From the NCBI GenBank assembly GCA_041946755.1, contig JBHGBB010000027.1, forward strand, positions 1-26,292: 26,292 bases of DNA, given 5' to 3'. Shown one piece after another: positions 1 through 6,969 of the stretch (its first letter is position 1; each line of letters starts with the position of its first letter). The notes beneath the pieces were generated by a model. It saw only the letters and a list, made by a program, of their open reading frames with translations. It was not told the DNA's origin and ran no database searches. Source of the stretch: JBHGBB01 sp041946755. Lineage in GTDB: Bacteria > UBP4 > UBA4092 > JAOAEQ01. Both the position numbers and the translations under genes were made by a program.

Positions 1-7
1 TACTTTT

Positions 8-13
8 CCTCCT
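8..13 (-). promoter_or_regulatory. Strong Shine-Dalgarno of a gene lying off the left edge
   Basis: Read on the minus strand, the first bases give AGGAGG followed by seven bases (AAAAGTA) up to the window border. That is the spacing expected before a start codon, so a minus-strand gene probably starts immediately to the left of this window. The start codon itself is not visible. The remainder, up to about position 120, has no convincing reading frame and probably holds the promoter of that gene. Seen: the motif. Inferred: the gene. Confidence 0.45.
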
Positions 14-124
14 AAGTTATGAGATTGGTGTTGATAGAATAACTATAGGCAAGAAAAGAGTGGAGGAAGTGTCTCTATGAGCAAAGGTTAAATGGACAGT
101 GAAGGAGAAAACTAACTTTGGAGT

Positions 125-224
125 GCGAAAGTTTACTTTCGCCATGCTTTTCTGAAGTTTACTTCAGGAATCATGCTATTTCAGGAGCAAGCTCCTGAAC
201 TGCACAGCGGTAGTAAACTACCGC
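125..224. repeat. Cluster of four short hairpins
   Basis: Four palindromes follow one another: 125-142 (arms GCGAAAG/CTTTCGC, loop TTTA), 152-167 (CTGAAG/CTTCAG, loop TTTA), 180-199 (TTCAGGAGC/GCTCCTGAA, loop AA) and 207-224 (GCGGTAG/CTACCGC, loop TAAA). The spacers between the first three both contain CATGCT followed by T/A-rich bases. The apical cores are constant, AGTTTACT (or its complement AGTAAACT) and AGCAAGCT, while the outer arms differ but stay complementary. This looks like a dispersed palindromic repeat family and not a terminator series, since no T-tracts follow. A related hairpin is at 26243-26262. Confidence 0.75.
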
Positions 225-239
225 ATTCCATAGATATTG

Positions 240-284
240 CGGAATCTAACCCGAATTGGTCCGACCAATTCGGGTTAGATTCCG
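240..284. repeat. 45-base perfect palindrome
   Basis: Two 22-base arms (240-261 and 263-284) are exact reverse complements around a single central base. The inner 29 bases (248-276) are nearly the same as the hairpin at 16242-16270: both have arms AACCCGAATTGGT/ACCAATTCGGGTT and differ only in the three-base loop. It lies about 40 bases upstream of the candidate promoter of the next gene. Candidate roles are a mobile palindromic repeat or a protein-binding or transcript-end structure. No T-tract follows, so a simple terminator is less likely. Confidence 0.8.
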
Positions 285-321
285 GATACAAGTCATAATA
301 TTTTCGAGTTTAACCGGTTTG

Positions 322-330
322 TGGTAGAAT
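322..330 (+). promoter_or_regulatory. Candidate extended -10 promoter for the transglutaminase-like gene
   Basis: TGG followed by TAGAAT (325-330) forms an extended -10 box about 55 bases before the start codon at 386. No good -35 hexamer lies 16-18 bases upstream, as expected where the extended -10 compensates. Similar TGG plus -10 arrangements precede other genes of this window (20811, 5321). Confidence 0.35.
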
Positions 331-385
331 TACCGATTGAAATACTCGGCTAGCCAACCTATTTCATCGAAAGAAGGACTGGATT

Positions 386-1339
386 ATGAACTCTATTAAT
401 CGTAATACTATTCTATATATAGGAATTCTATTCATGCTATGCAGTCAATTCGGCTGTCAAATAACGCAAGAGGGGAATAAAATGATCGCGAAAGCTGATA
501 CCGCCATAATGCTGAAATATTATACCCAACAGGATACGATTACCGACCCGGGTAAATATGCCTATTTATATCAAGATTTACCTTCGGATATCCCGCAGTT
601 AGTTCAAGTCGTTCAAGGAGTAATGATTCATATCTTCCATGCCCAGCGGTATGGAGTCCAGTTAACCGAAGATCAGAAGAAAGAGGTTAATCTTCGAAGG
701 ATGGACCTCCGATTAGCCCGGATTCTAGAACTTAATAGCCAGCCGATAACTATCGCCCGGGAACCCAAAAAGAAGGTGGTTGGCAACTGCCGGGATTTCT
801 CGGTATTCATGTGTTCGGTTCTAAGATATAAAGGGATACCGGCTCGTACCCGATGCGGGTTCGGAACCTATTTCATCCCCGGTAAATATGAAGACCATTG
901 GATATGTGAATATTGGGATAAAAAAGAGAAACATTGGGTCCAACTCGATCCCCAACTTGATGATGTCCAGAAGAAAGCCATGAATATCTCGTTCGATTCC
1001 TTAAATATGCCAGCCGGAAAATTTCTAACCGGGGGAGAAGTATATCAGTTATGCCGGTCAGGTAAAATCAATCCGGATGATTGCGGAATAGCTGATATGC
1101 ATGGATTATGGTTCGTTCGGGGAGATTTATATCGGGACCTGATGGCGTTAAATAATCTGCCGATATTACCCTGGGATTGTAATCCGCTGATGTATGGTAA
1201 ACTGAAACTCCCGAATGAAGATGCATTGGATGACCATATCGCCGAATTAACCGGTTCGAAAACCACCCGATTCGCTGAATATCGGAAATTATATGACTCC
1301 GACCCGAATCTCCGGATGCCATCGGAGTGGAAACCATAA
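386..1339 (+). CDS. Transglutaminase-like cysteine protease/amidase-fold protein
   Basis: 317 aa. The centre carries a transglutaminase-like core: Cys135 in GNCRDFSV, His171 in EDHW and Asp188 in VQLDPQLD give the Cys-His-Asp triad in the usual order and spacing. The long conserved lead-in (SDIPQLVQVVQG, about 67-78) and the trailing region (DMHGLWFVRGDL) match a bacterial group of stand-alone proteins of about 280 residues whose substrate is, as far as I know, not established. Residues 8-24 are hydrophobic and end in QFGC, a poor lipobox, so export is possible. An alternative start at Met33 (482) has its own Shine-Dalgarno (GAGGGG) and would give the shorter cytoplasmic form usual in this group. 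The start at 386 also has GAAGGA eight bases upstream. Family call firm; start and localisation open. Confidence 0.8.
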   Translation: MNSINRNTILYIGILFMLCSQFGCQITQEGNKMIAKADTAIMLKYYTQQDTITDPGKYAYLYQDLPSDIPQLVQVVQGVMIHIFHAQRYGVQLTEDQKKEVNLRRMDLRLARILELNSQPITIAREPKKKVVGNCRDFSVFMCSVLRYKGIPARTRCGFGTYFIPGKYEDHWICEYWDKKEKHWVQLDPQLDDVQKKAMNISFDSLNMPAGKFLTGGEVYQLCRSGKINPDDCGIADMHGLWFVRGDLYRDLMALNNLPILPWDCNPLMYGKLKLPNEDALDDHIAELTGSKTTRFAEYRKLYDSDPNLRMPSEWKP

Positions 1340-1490
1340 CATTTTAAATTTAGCAATTAGCATTTTAAATTGCAAATTGTAACAGAATAAAGATGTATAA
1401 ATCTCATTTATCTGAATAGAACGCTAGCATTTTAAATTTAGCCCCGAATTTTTTCGGGGTAAACATTTAGCATTGTAAATTTCAAATTTA
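1340..1490. repeat. A+T-rich dispersed repeat with internal hairpin
   Basis: The gap between two genes is filled with repeated GCATTTTAAATTTAG-like units (1340-1362, 1353-1375, 1426-1440, 1467-1490). The unit at 1340-1362 is matched in 22 of 23 positions, in reverse orientation, at 14328-14350. A hairpin CCCCGAA-TTTT-TTCGGGG sits at 1442-1459. On either strand it lacks a proper T-tract after the stem, so it is a doubtful terminator. I read this as a dispersed non-coding repeat. Confidence 0.6.
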
Positions 1491-1499
1491 GGAGGAGAT

Positions 1500-2195
1500 A
1501 TGAAACTATTAAATCAGAATAGTTTAGCTGTTACCATCGATGCGATAAATGAAAAGATATTTTTCAATCAGCCGATATCCGGTTCCGAGAAAAAAGAGGT
1601 TGCCATTTGGCTAGCAGGCCGGCAAGGATTACCGGGGTCATATGCCGGGATGTTCGCGCCAACCAAATCGGATATTAGTTTGGGATTTAAAGTATTCACC
1701 GGTGAACCGGTTCGAACCGGAGCTGCTACCCGCCATATTCTGGGTGAAGAAACCTGCCGGGTATTAATCGTATTAGGCATAAAATCGCCGGAAGTTAAAA
1801 AAGCGCTAGCCTCGGCTACTGAAGGTATCGAATCCCGGATCATGGATTCTGTTTCCCGGGGATATCAAATCGGAACTTATTGTTGTGGGATATGTACCGA
1901 TTCTTTCTGGCGGCATCTCGCGGTTGGTGGAATGCCTCAACTCGATCCTGATAAATGGTTTGCAGCCGGGATGAAATATCTGCATTCGCTCCAGAAAGGC
2001 GATGGCGAATGGCAACGATACCCCTTCTTCTATACCCTATTAGCGTTAAATGAACTCGATACACCAGCCGCGGTTAAAGAACTAAAATATGCTGCACCAA
2101 AACTCGAACAGTATCTGAAGAGAGCCAATCAGAAAGGGAAATATTCCGAACGAAGAAAGGTGCTGGCAGAAAGAATACTCAACAAGATAAGCTAA
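1500..2195 (+). CDS. Conserved hypothetical protein, possible alpha/alpha-toroid fold
   Basis: 231 aa, start supported by AGGAGGAGAT directly before the ATG. No signal peptide or membrane segment. The sequence is mostly helical. Residues about 126-190 carry a Cys pair (YCCGIC) and then W/H/G-rich repeats: SFWRHLAVGG, LHSLQKGDGEW and FYTLLALNEL. These resemble the helical repeats of prenyltransferase/squalene-cyclase-like alpha/alpha toroids, where a GDGxW element starts a helix pair. I do not recognise a named family and cannot assign a reaction. The Cys-Cys-x-x-Cys cluster could bind metal or be a redox site. It follows a repeat-filled gap, so it is probably transcribed on its own or read through from the transglutaminase-like gene. 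Confidence 0.7.
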   Translation: MKLLNQNSLAVTIDAINEKIFFNQPISGSEKKEVAIWLAGRQGLPGSYAGMFAPTKSDISLGFKVFTGEPVRTGAATRHILGEETCRVLIVLGIKSPEVKKALASATEGIESRIMDSVSRGYQIGTYCCGICTDSFWRHLAVGGMPQLDPDKWFAAGMKYLHSLQKGDGEWQRYPFFYTLLALNELDTPAAVKELKYAAPKLEQYLKRANQKGKYSERRKVLAERILNKIS

Positions 2196-2378
2196 ATATC
2201 GAAATTCGAATATCGAATATCGAAACAAAAAGATAAACTGAAAAAGATATAAACAAAAATACTAAAACTACGTTTTAATTTAATAATCTACTCTAAATTG
2301 GTATTTATCATTTATTAAATTATCTTATTATCATTTTGCCTGATTGTTTCGGATTTCGAAATTCGATATTCGGATTTG
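2194..2378. repeat. Long imperfect inverted repeat built of TCGAA units
   Basis: Left arm 2194-2228 and right arm 2345-2378 are imperfect reverse complements. Both are arrays of TCGAA cores spaced about seven bases apart (TCGAAATTCGAATATCGAA type). They enclose about 116 bases of A+T-rich sequence without a gene. The element sits between two convergent genes, so it may also act as a two-way transcript end. MITE-like origin is an inference from the terminal inverted arrangement; no transposase is present. Confidence 0.6.
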
Positions 2379-2386
2379 GGATTAAG

Positions 2387-3187
2387 TTATAGATTTTGTT
2401 TCGCCCAGGCGAACATAAGTTCGTTCCGGTCATTATTCCACGCCTTCTGATATAATTCCCGGCTGACCGTTAACCAGGTAGATTTCCGTTTCTCTTTTTC
2501 GGAAGTACCAACATCTACTTTCCCACCGGCCGCGGTATATTGTTCCCGGGTAGTACTCTGGATTCGGGCATATTTCCCCGACCATTCTACTTCCCCATAT
2601 AAGGTCAGCTGAATCTGTTCCGGGGTTAAAACTTTCGCATACTGGTTTGCGATCCCTTTAATTCCAACCGTTATCCCATCCCGGAAACAGTAGAGTTTGA
2701 ATACCCCATCGCCTTCCATATCTTCATATACCATCCCGGCTACCGGGAATTGCGCTCCGGATTGATAGATAATATGGTGGCTGAGTTTATCGGTATATTC
2801 CGGTGCCGAACTGGTTTTAACCGCTATGCAGGTATATACCACCCATCGAGCTAACTGATGCGGAGTAGCGTTCAGCATAATCACTTCCGCCGGCTTGATC
2901 GTTCCATCGTTATCTTTAACAGTATATTTGCATTTGATGAGCGGGTATCCTTCCCAACCCGGATAAGTGGTCGGTTCGCTATTTCGTTCCATATATCGGG
3001 AATTCAATTTCTCAGTGAAATACTTTTCTACCCGATTAACCGCATCTTCCGGCAAAATAAGTTTCTTCTGCCGGCTATTAGTATCAGGTTTATGCTGAGG
3101 CCATGACTGGCAACTCACCATCCCAAAAAAGCAAATCGAAATAAATGGAACTAATACCGTAACCGGTAAATTCAGTTTATCGAACAT
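2387..3187 (-). CDS. Unknown lipoprotein
   Basis: 266 aa. The N-terminus is a signal sequence (hydrophobic residues about 8-24) ending in GMVSC, so Cys26 is a plausible lipidation site with Met in the -3 position. The mature part is polar with alternating charged and aromatic residues and is likely beta-rich. Segments such as YPLIKCKYTVKDNDG and KYARIQSTTREQYTAAGG resemble nothing I can name. Single internal cysteines make disulfides uncertain. The gene converges with the unknown protein at 1500 across the TCGAA inverted repeat. The C-terminus ends in an Asn/Trp/Lys-rich helix. Envelope location is inferred from the leader; function unknown. Confidence 0.7.
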   Translation of the reverse strand: MFDKLNLPVTVLVPFISICFFGMVSCQSWPQHKPDTNSRQKKLILPEDAVNRVEKYFTEKLNSRYMERNSEPTTYPGWEGYPLIKCKYTVKDNDGTIKPAEVIMLNATPHQLARWVVYTCIAVKTSSAPEYTDKLSHHIIYQSGAQFPVAGMVYEDMEGDGVFKLYCFRDGITVGIKGIANQYAKVLTPEQIQLTLYGEVEWSGKYARIQSTTREQYTAAGGKVDVGTSEKEKRKSTWLTVSRELYQKAWNNDRNELMFAWAKQNL

Positions 3188-3228
3188 AAAATATAATAAA
3201 TTCTAGAACCAAATGCCTAACTATTACC

Positions 3229-3409
3229 ATTCAACCCTTTCAGGGTTGTTTATACTATATTTTAATCCCATGGGCTTCGCCCATGGCTATTCAAATTATC
3301 CCCCTTCGGGGAATATAGTATAATCCCTGGAAGGGATTAAGTTGAATAGCCGGAGATGCAATCTCCGGAAAGGTAATCATCTAATGAACTAACCCTGAAA
3401 GGGTTGAAT
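3229..3409. repeat. 181-base composite hairpin element with perfect terminal inverted repeats
   Basis: The ends, ATTCAACCCTTTCAGGGTT (3229-3247) and its exact reverse complement (3391-3409), form 19-base terminal inverted repeats, each itself a hairpin. Inside lie CCATGGGC-TTC-GCCCATGG (3268-3286), CCCC/GGGG around CTTC (about 3299-3311), AATCCCT/AGGGATT (about 3322-3338) and CCGGAGAT/ATCTCCGG (about 3351-3369). A second nested pair, GGCTATTCAA (3285-3294) with TTGAATAGCC (3342-3351), encloses the middle. No reading frame or T-tract. This looks like a mobile or structural non-coding repeat between divergent genes. Confidence 0.75.
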
Positions 3410-3470
3410 AATCTAGATTATTCTTTAAATAAGGCATTTCGTTCTTGAACCTATAAATCTCCTTTATCGT

Positions 3471-3499
3471 TTGTAAATTTATTCAAGATTAGGTATACT
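3471..3499 (+). promoter_or_regulatory. Sigma70-type promoter for the serine hydrolase
   Basis: TTGTAA (3471-3476), a 17-base spacer and TATACT (3494-3499) fit a housekeeping promoter. The expected transcript start is near 3506, which leaves a leader of about 33 bases with AGGAG before the ATG at 3539. It lies just outside the composite hairpin element. Confidence 0.6.
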
Positions 3500-3538
3500 A
3501 ACATACCATATAATAATCGAATAGGAGAATAGCAATCA

Positions 3539-5029
3539 ATGCCAATTAATCAAGAGAACCAATTTACCGAATTCGACCGGTTCATTAACCGGGTGATGAA
3601 AGACTGGCTCGCGCCAGGGGTAGGTATCGGAATAATTCAGAATAAAAAGATTAGCTATTTGCAATCGTATGGATATCGGGATTTAAAGAAGCAATTACCG
3701 ATAACCCGGGATACCCGATTCTGTATCGCGTCATGCAGTAAATCGTTTACCGCGACCGCGATTGGTATTCTAGTCGATGAAAAGAAACTCGAATGGGATA
3801 GACCGGTTAAAGCATATCTCCCTTCATTTCGGATGTATGATCCGGTTATGACTAGCCGGATGACGGTCCGGGATTTAATGTGTCATCGCAGCGGATTACC
3901 CCGGCATGATAATACTTGGTTCAACAACCCGATTTCGAAAATCGAGATCGCGAAACGATTGCAATTTCTGGAACCGACTCGCACCGGGGCCGATAATCCC
4001 TATGATTTCAGGAATAAATATCAATATAATAACCTGATGTTTATTATGGCCGGGATATTAATCGAGAAAATATCCGGGATAAGCTTTGAAGAGTTTGTCA
4101 CCGACCGAATATTGAAACCGATCGGGATGCATCAAACCCGGTTCTATACCAACGACTTGATGAGTAACCCTGATTTCGCTACCAGTTATTCGAAATCTAA
4201 GAAGCGATTATACCCCTATTTACGCGGATGGATGAAAGAGGTTGGGGGAGAACAATTATTCGGACCGACCGCCCCGGCTGGCGGAATTGTTTCAACTATT
4301 CCAGATGTATGTAAATGGTTAATCTTTCAAATGAATCAAGGTAAACTCGGAAGAACCCAGGTTATCTCCGAATCGAGTCTCAAAGAACTGCATACCCCCC
4401 AGTTTATCAATCCACCAGTATATTCTTATCCGGAACGATTGAACGCCTGTGCCGGGTTAGGGTGGATGATCGAATCATATCGAGGAGAACGGCTGGTGCG
4501 GCATAGCGGTAATCTCGGTGGATTCAGTACCCATATGTCGTTTATCCCGGAACGAAACCTCGGGATTGTGATGTCAACCAATATCGGGGTATCGCCATTA
4601 GACCCGATAATCCCATTATCTCTCTACGACCGGATACTAGGCTTGAAACCAGTCGATTGGAACCAGCGGAAGAAACTGGAATCGAAAAAAGAAGACCATG
4701 ACCTCCGCATAAAACAGAAAAAGGATTTCAAGCATAAGGTTGAAACCAAACCTTCAAAACCCCTACCCGCATATGCGGGGATATATCAGCATCCGGGGTA
4801 TGGGAAAATAATCATAACCTTCGACCGCGGTAAACTGGAACTGGAATATAATGGCGCTCAATATCAGTTAATCCATCTGGAGAAAGATAGTTTCAAGATG
4901 ATCGAACTTTTACCGGGTGGAGATAAATATAAAGTATCGTTCGCAATATCAAAACCCCGGAAAATCGAATCGATTCATATCCCATTCGAACCATCAGTGC
5001 AAGATATCGTGTTTAAACGGAAAGGATAA
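3539..5029 (+). CDS. Beta-lactamase family (class C / PBP-like) serine hydrolase
   Basis: 496 aa. The serine beta-lactamase/D-Ala-D-Ala carboxypeptidase fold is shown by SCSK (Ser65 nucleophile, Lys68), YNN (Tyr163-Asn165, the YxN element) and HSGNLGG (His322, the HxG element). The domain spans about residues 10-365. A lysine-rich linker (about 375-405) follows. A C-terminal DUF3471-like beta domain starts at PAYAGIYQHPGYG and ends in a short basic tail. No signal peptide is visible, which is unusual for a periplasmic peptidase and suggests a cytoplasmic esterase- or peptidase-like hydrolase. This broad family includes esterases and D-amino-acid peptidases, so the substrate cannot be read from sequence. 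AGGAG lies 12 bases before the start. Not to be taken as an antibiotic-resistance gene. Confidence 0.88.
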   Translation: MPINQENQFTEFDRFINRVMKDWLAPGVGIGIIQNKKISYLQSYGYRDLKKQLPITRDTRFCIASCSKSFTATAIGILVDEKKLEWDRPVKAYLPSFRMYDPVMTSRMTVRDLMCHRSGLPRHDNTWFNNPISKIEIAKRLQFLEPTRTGADNPYDFRNKYQYNNLMFIMAGILIEKISGISFEEFVTDRILKPIGMHQTRFYTNDLMSNPDFATSYSKSKKRLYPYLRGWMKEVGGEQLFGPTAPAGGIVSTIPDVCKWLIFQMNQGKLGRTQVISESSLKELHTPQFINPPVYSYPERLNACAGLGWMIESYRGERLVRHSGNLGGFSTHMSFIPERNLGIVMSTNIGVSPLDPIIPLSLYDRILGLKPVDWNQRKKLESKKEDHDLRIKQKKDFKHKVETKPSKPLPAYAGIYQHPGYGKIIITFDRGKLELEYNGAQYQLIHLEKDSFKMIELLPGGDKYKVSFAISKPRKIESIHIPFEPSVQDIVFKRKG

Positions 5030-5385
5030 GCAATGGAATAAATCAAGCATTTATATATAATGATATATAATTTTTTCTTGGAAGAAATCCGAGAACCGAT
5101 AAAATCCAATCTAGAGATAGCTGAGTATACCAAGTTACTAGAATAATCTCTATTCGATTCCGTTCAATTCCGTCCGATAATATGACATATTGTCGTGCAT
5201 ATACTTATTGTCCTATCGTTTTATTTCGTTGGTATTCTATCCCAGACCTTGCCTAATTCTATACATATCAAGCATCGAGATAGCATCTAAAATCAGTCAA
5301 CCAATAACCATTTTGGTTGGTATATTAATTGCTGTCTTTTAATAGAAATAACCAAATTATTTTAACGTTAAAGGAGGAAGCATCG
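5030..5385. other. Gene-free stretch with weak terminator, repeat motif and promoter candidate
   Basis: No reading frame is supported here. Near 5050-5080 a weak A+T stem (ATATAT/ATATAT) precedes six T residues and could end the serine hydrolase transcript. At 5296-5304 stands GTCAACCAA, and with the following bases it forms AACCAA-N8-TTGGTT (5299-5318). This directly touches TGG-TATATT (-10 candidate, 5321-5326) before the DUF6600 gene. The same GTCAACCAA occurs beside two other promoters (19791, 24989). The block at 5180-5215 has the small repeat TATTGTC twice. Confidence 0.4.
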
Positions 5386-6699
5386 ATGAACAATATATTT
5401 CAACCCTCACGATTAGTTTCTTTCTACTCTCAGGTCATGGTAGTAACACTATTAACCTTTCTCATTTTAGCCTATCCCGGATTCCCGCAAACTGATATCT
5501 CGCTATCCGTTTCCGGTAATTCTGATACCGATTATGATAATGATATTGGTAATAATAATGTCGGTTATTTTTATGACTCGCTACTCCCTTATGGCCAATG
5601 GGTGCTCATGCCGGATAATACTTGGGCCTGGATACCCTATGATATGCCGGTCGATTGGCGACCGTATACGCTCGGGCATTGGGTATATACCGACTACGGC
5701 TGGACCTGGGTATCAGACGAACCCTGGGGTTGGGCTTGTTTCCATTATGGTCGATGGGATTATGACAATGATTATGGCTGGGCTTGGTATCCCGGTCGAG
5801 TATGGGGACCCGCTTGGGTCGTCTGGCGATATAATGATGATTGGATTGGCTGGGCACCATGTCCGCGCCAATTGCATTGGCGGGATGACCGAGGATTCGA
5901 TTTGAAGAAATTCAATATTCAAATCATGATTGCTTCGCATAACTTCTGTTTCGTCCCAACCCGGCATATATTCGATAATGACTTGCATCGACAGATTATG
6001 CCGGTTACTTGGAATACCCGGGTGGTTAATATTACCAAACCGGATATGCGATATACCATCGATAATCATCGAATAATCAATCAGATGCCAGTAGAACCAT
6101 CTCGTTTAGAGAATATTATCGGGCATCCGATACTCAAACTGAATCTTATTGCTGCAAATCAACCGACTAATAAAGTTATTATCCAGAACCACGATAATAC
6201 TATTCAACTCTATAAACCTGATTTCCAAACCATAGCACCAACTGAACATCAGCGCCGATTCCCGAATATACCGAATATTTCTACTCCGATAAAATCGGCT
6301 CCTACCACATCCCAGCAGAAATCAAGGTTGCGGAATCTACTCTCTTCGCAGGAAGCGGAAAACCGGGCATTGCAACAGAAACATCTGGTCGAACAGAAGG
6401 CGTTACACGAACAGCATCAGCGGGAAATGGCACTACCGTCAATAACCTTCCCGAGAGAACAACTCCAGCAACAGCATCAAGCGGAGAATCAGGCATTGCA
6501 AGAACAAATGCAGCGCGAACAGCGGTTACTCCAGAATTATCATGATCGGGAGAATATGATCCGCACCGCACCGGCAGCACCGTCGGAACGACGATTTGAA
6601 ATTAATCCATCGCAATCGAAAGAACAGTATCAACGGATGCAGCAATATGAAAAGGAACAAAGAAATCGAGAAAGCACCTCGAATATGCTAAAACATTGA
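5386..6699 (+). CDS. Exported DUF6600-type Trp/Tyr-rich protein with Gln/Glu-rich tail
   Basis: 437 aa from the ATG at 5386, which has AAGGAGG at ideal distance. The frame stays open 57 bases further upstream but without a ribosome site. A signal peptide covers about residues 1-34 (hydrophobic MVVTLLTFLILAYPGF). Residues about 55-165 show the W/Y/G/P repeats of DUF6600 proteins: PYGQW, WRPYTLGHWVYTDYGWTW, SDEPWGWA and GPAWVVWR, ending GWAPCP. The C-terminal third (about 320-437) is Gln/Glu/His-rich and predicted coiled coil (QQQHQAENQALQEQMQRE). DUF6600 proteins are envelope proteins of unknown function. Cell-surface or periplasmic scaffold is a guess. It ends with TGA, which shows TGA is a normal stop in this genome. 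Confidence 0.82.
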   Translation: MNNIFQPSRLVSFYSQVMVVTLLTFLILAYPGFPQTDISLSVSGNSDTDYDNDIGNNNVGYFYDSLLPYGQWVLMPDNTWAWIPYDMPVDWRPYTLGHWVYTDYGWTWVSDEPWGWACFHYGRWDYDNDYGWAWYPGRVWGPAWVVWRYNDDWIGWAPCPRQLHWRDDRGFDLKKFNIQIMIASHNFCFVPTRHIFDNDLHRQIMPVTWNTRVVNITKPDMRYTIDNHRIINQMPVEPSRLENIIGHPILKLNLIAANQPTNKVIIQNHDNTIQLYKPDFQTIAPTEHQRRFPNIPNISTPIKSAPTTSQQKSRLRNLLSSQEAENRALQQKHLVEQKALHEQHQREMALPSITFPREQLQQQHQAENQALQEQMQREQRLLQNYHDRENMIRTAPAAPSERRFEINPSQSKEQYQRMQQYEKEQRNRESTSNMLKH

Positions 6700-6784
6700 T
6701 CGTACAGACTAGCGATAATCATTTGAAACAATATTTCGATTGATTTCAGGAAGAGTGTCCACGCCGATATTGCTGGACCATGAC

Positions 6785-6813
6785 TTGCTCATTCTACAAT
6801 AACTTTATAAAAT
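6785..6813 (+). promoter_or_regulatory. Candidate promoter for pgi
   Basis: TTGCTC (6785-6790), 17 bases, then TAAAAT (6808-6813). The leader to the pgi start would be about 150 bases. It contains the tandem direct repeat AAACCCTGAGA (about 6832-6852), and no clear Shine-Dalgarno precedes the ATG. The rest of the 6700-6969 gap holds nothing else that I recognise. Confidence 0.35.
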
Positions 6814-6969
6814 TATTAGGAAACCACAGTAGACCCTGAGAAACCCTGAGAATAATTTATTATGCAGATATATATTCCTGCTGTCGCAGGTCAAAGACTC
6901 GACTCTTGCGAGAATAATACAAAGCGACTCAGTAGTTCTCTATGCTTTCGGTGGTTAATTTAGTTTCTT

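Noticed and set aside
125..284. CRISPR array
   Set aside because: Units are palindromes with varying arms and irregular spacing; there are no equal-length repeats with unique spacers and no cas genes.
1442..1459. Intrinsic terminator after the transglutaminase-like gene
   Set aside because: The stem CCCCGAA/TTCGGGG has its T residues in the loop, not after the stem; it is more likely a part of the repeat.
3539..5029. Beta-lactamase as antibiotic resistance
   Set aside because: The SxxK, YxN and HxG motifs are shared by esterases and peptidases of the same fold, and no signal peptide is present, so a resistance role is not supported.
5534..5905. Alternative-frame reading frames inside the DUF6600 gene and other long shadow frames
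   Set aside because: They lack ribosome sites and family similarity and are explained by the codon composition of the real genes.
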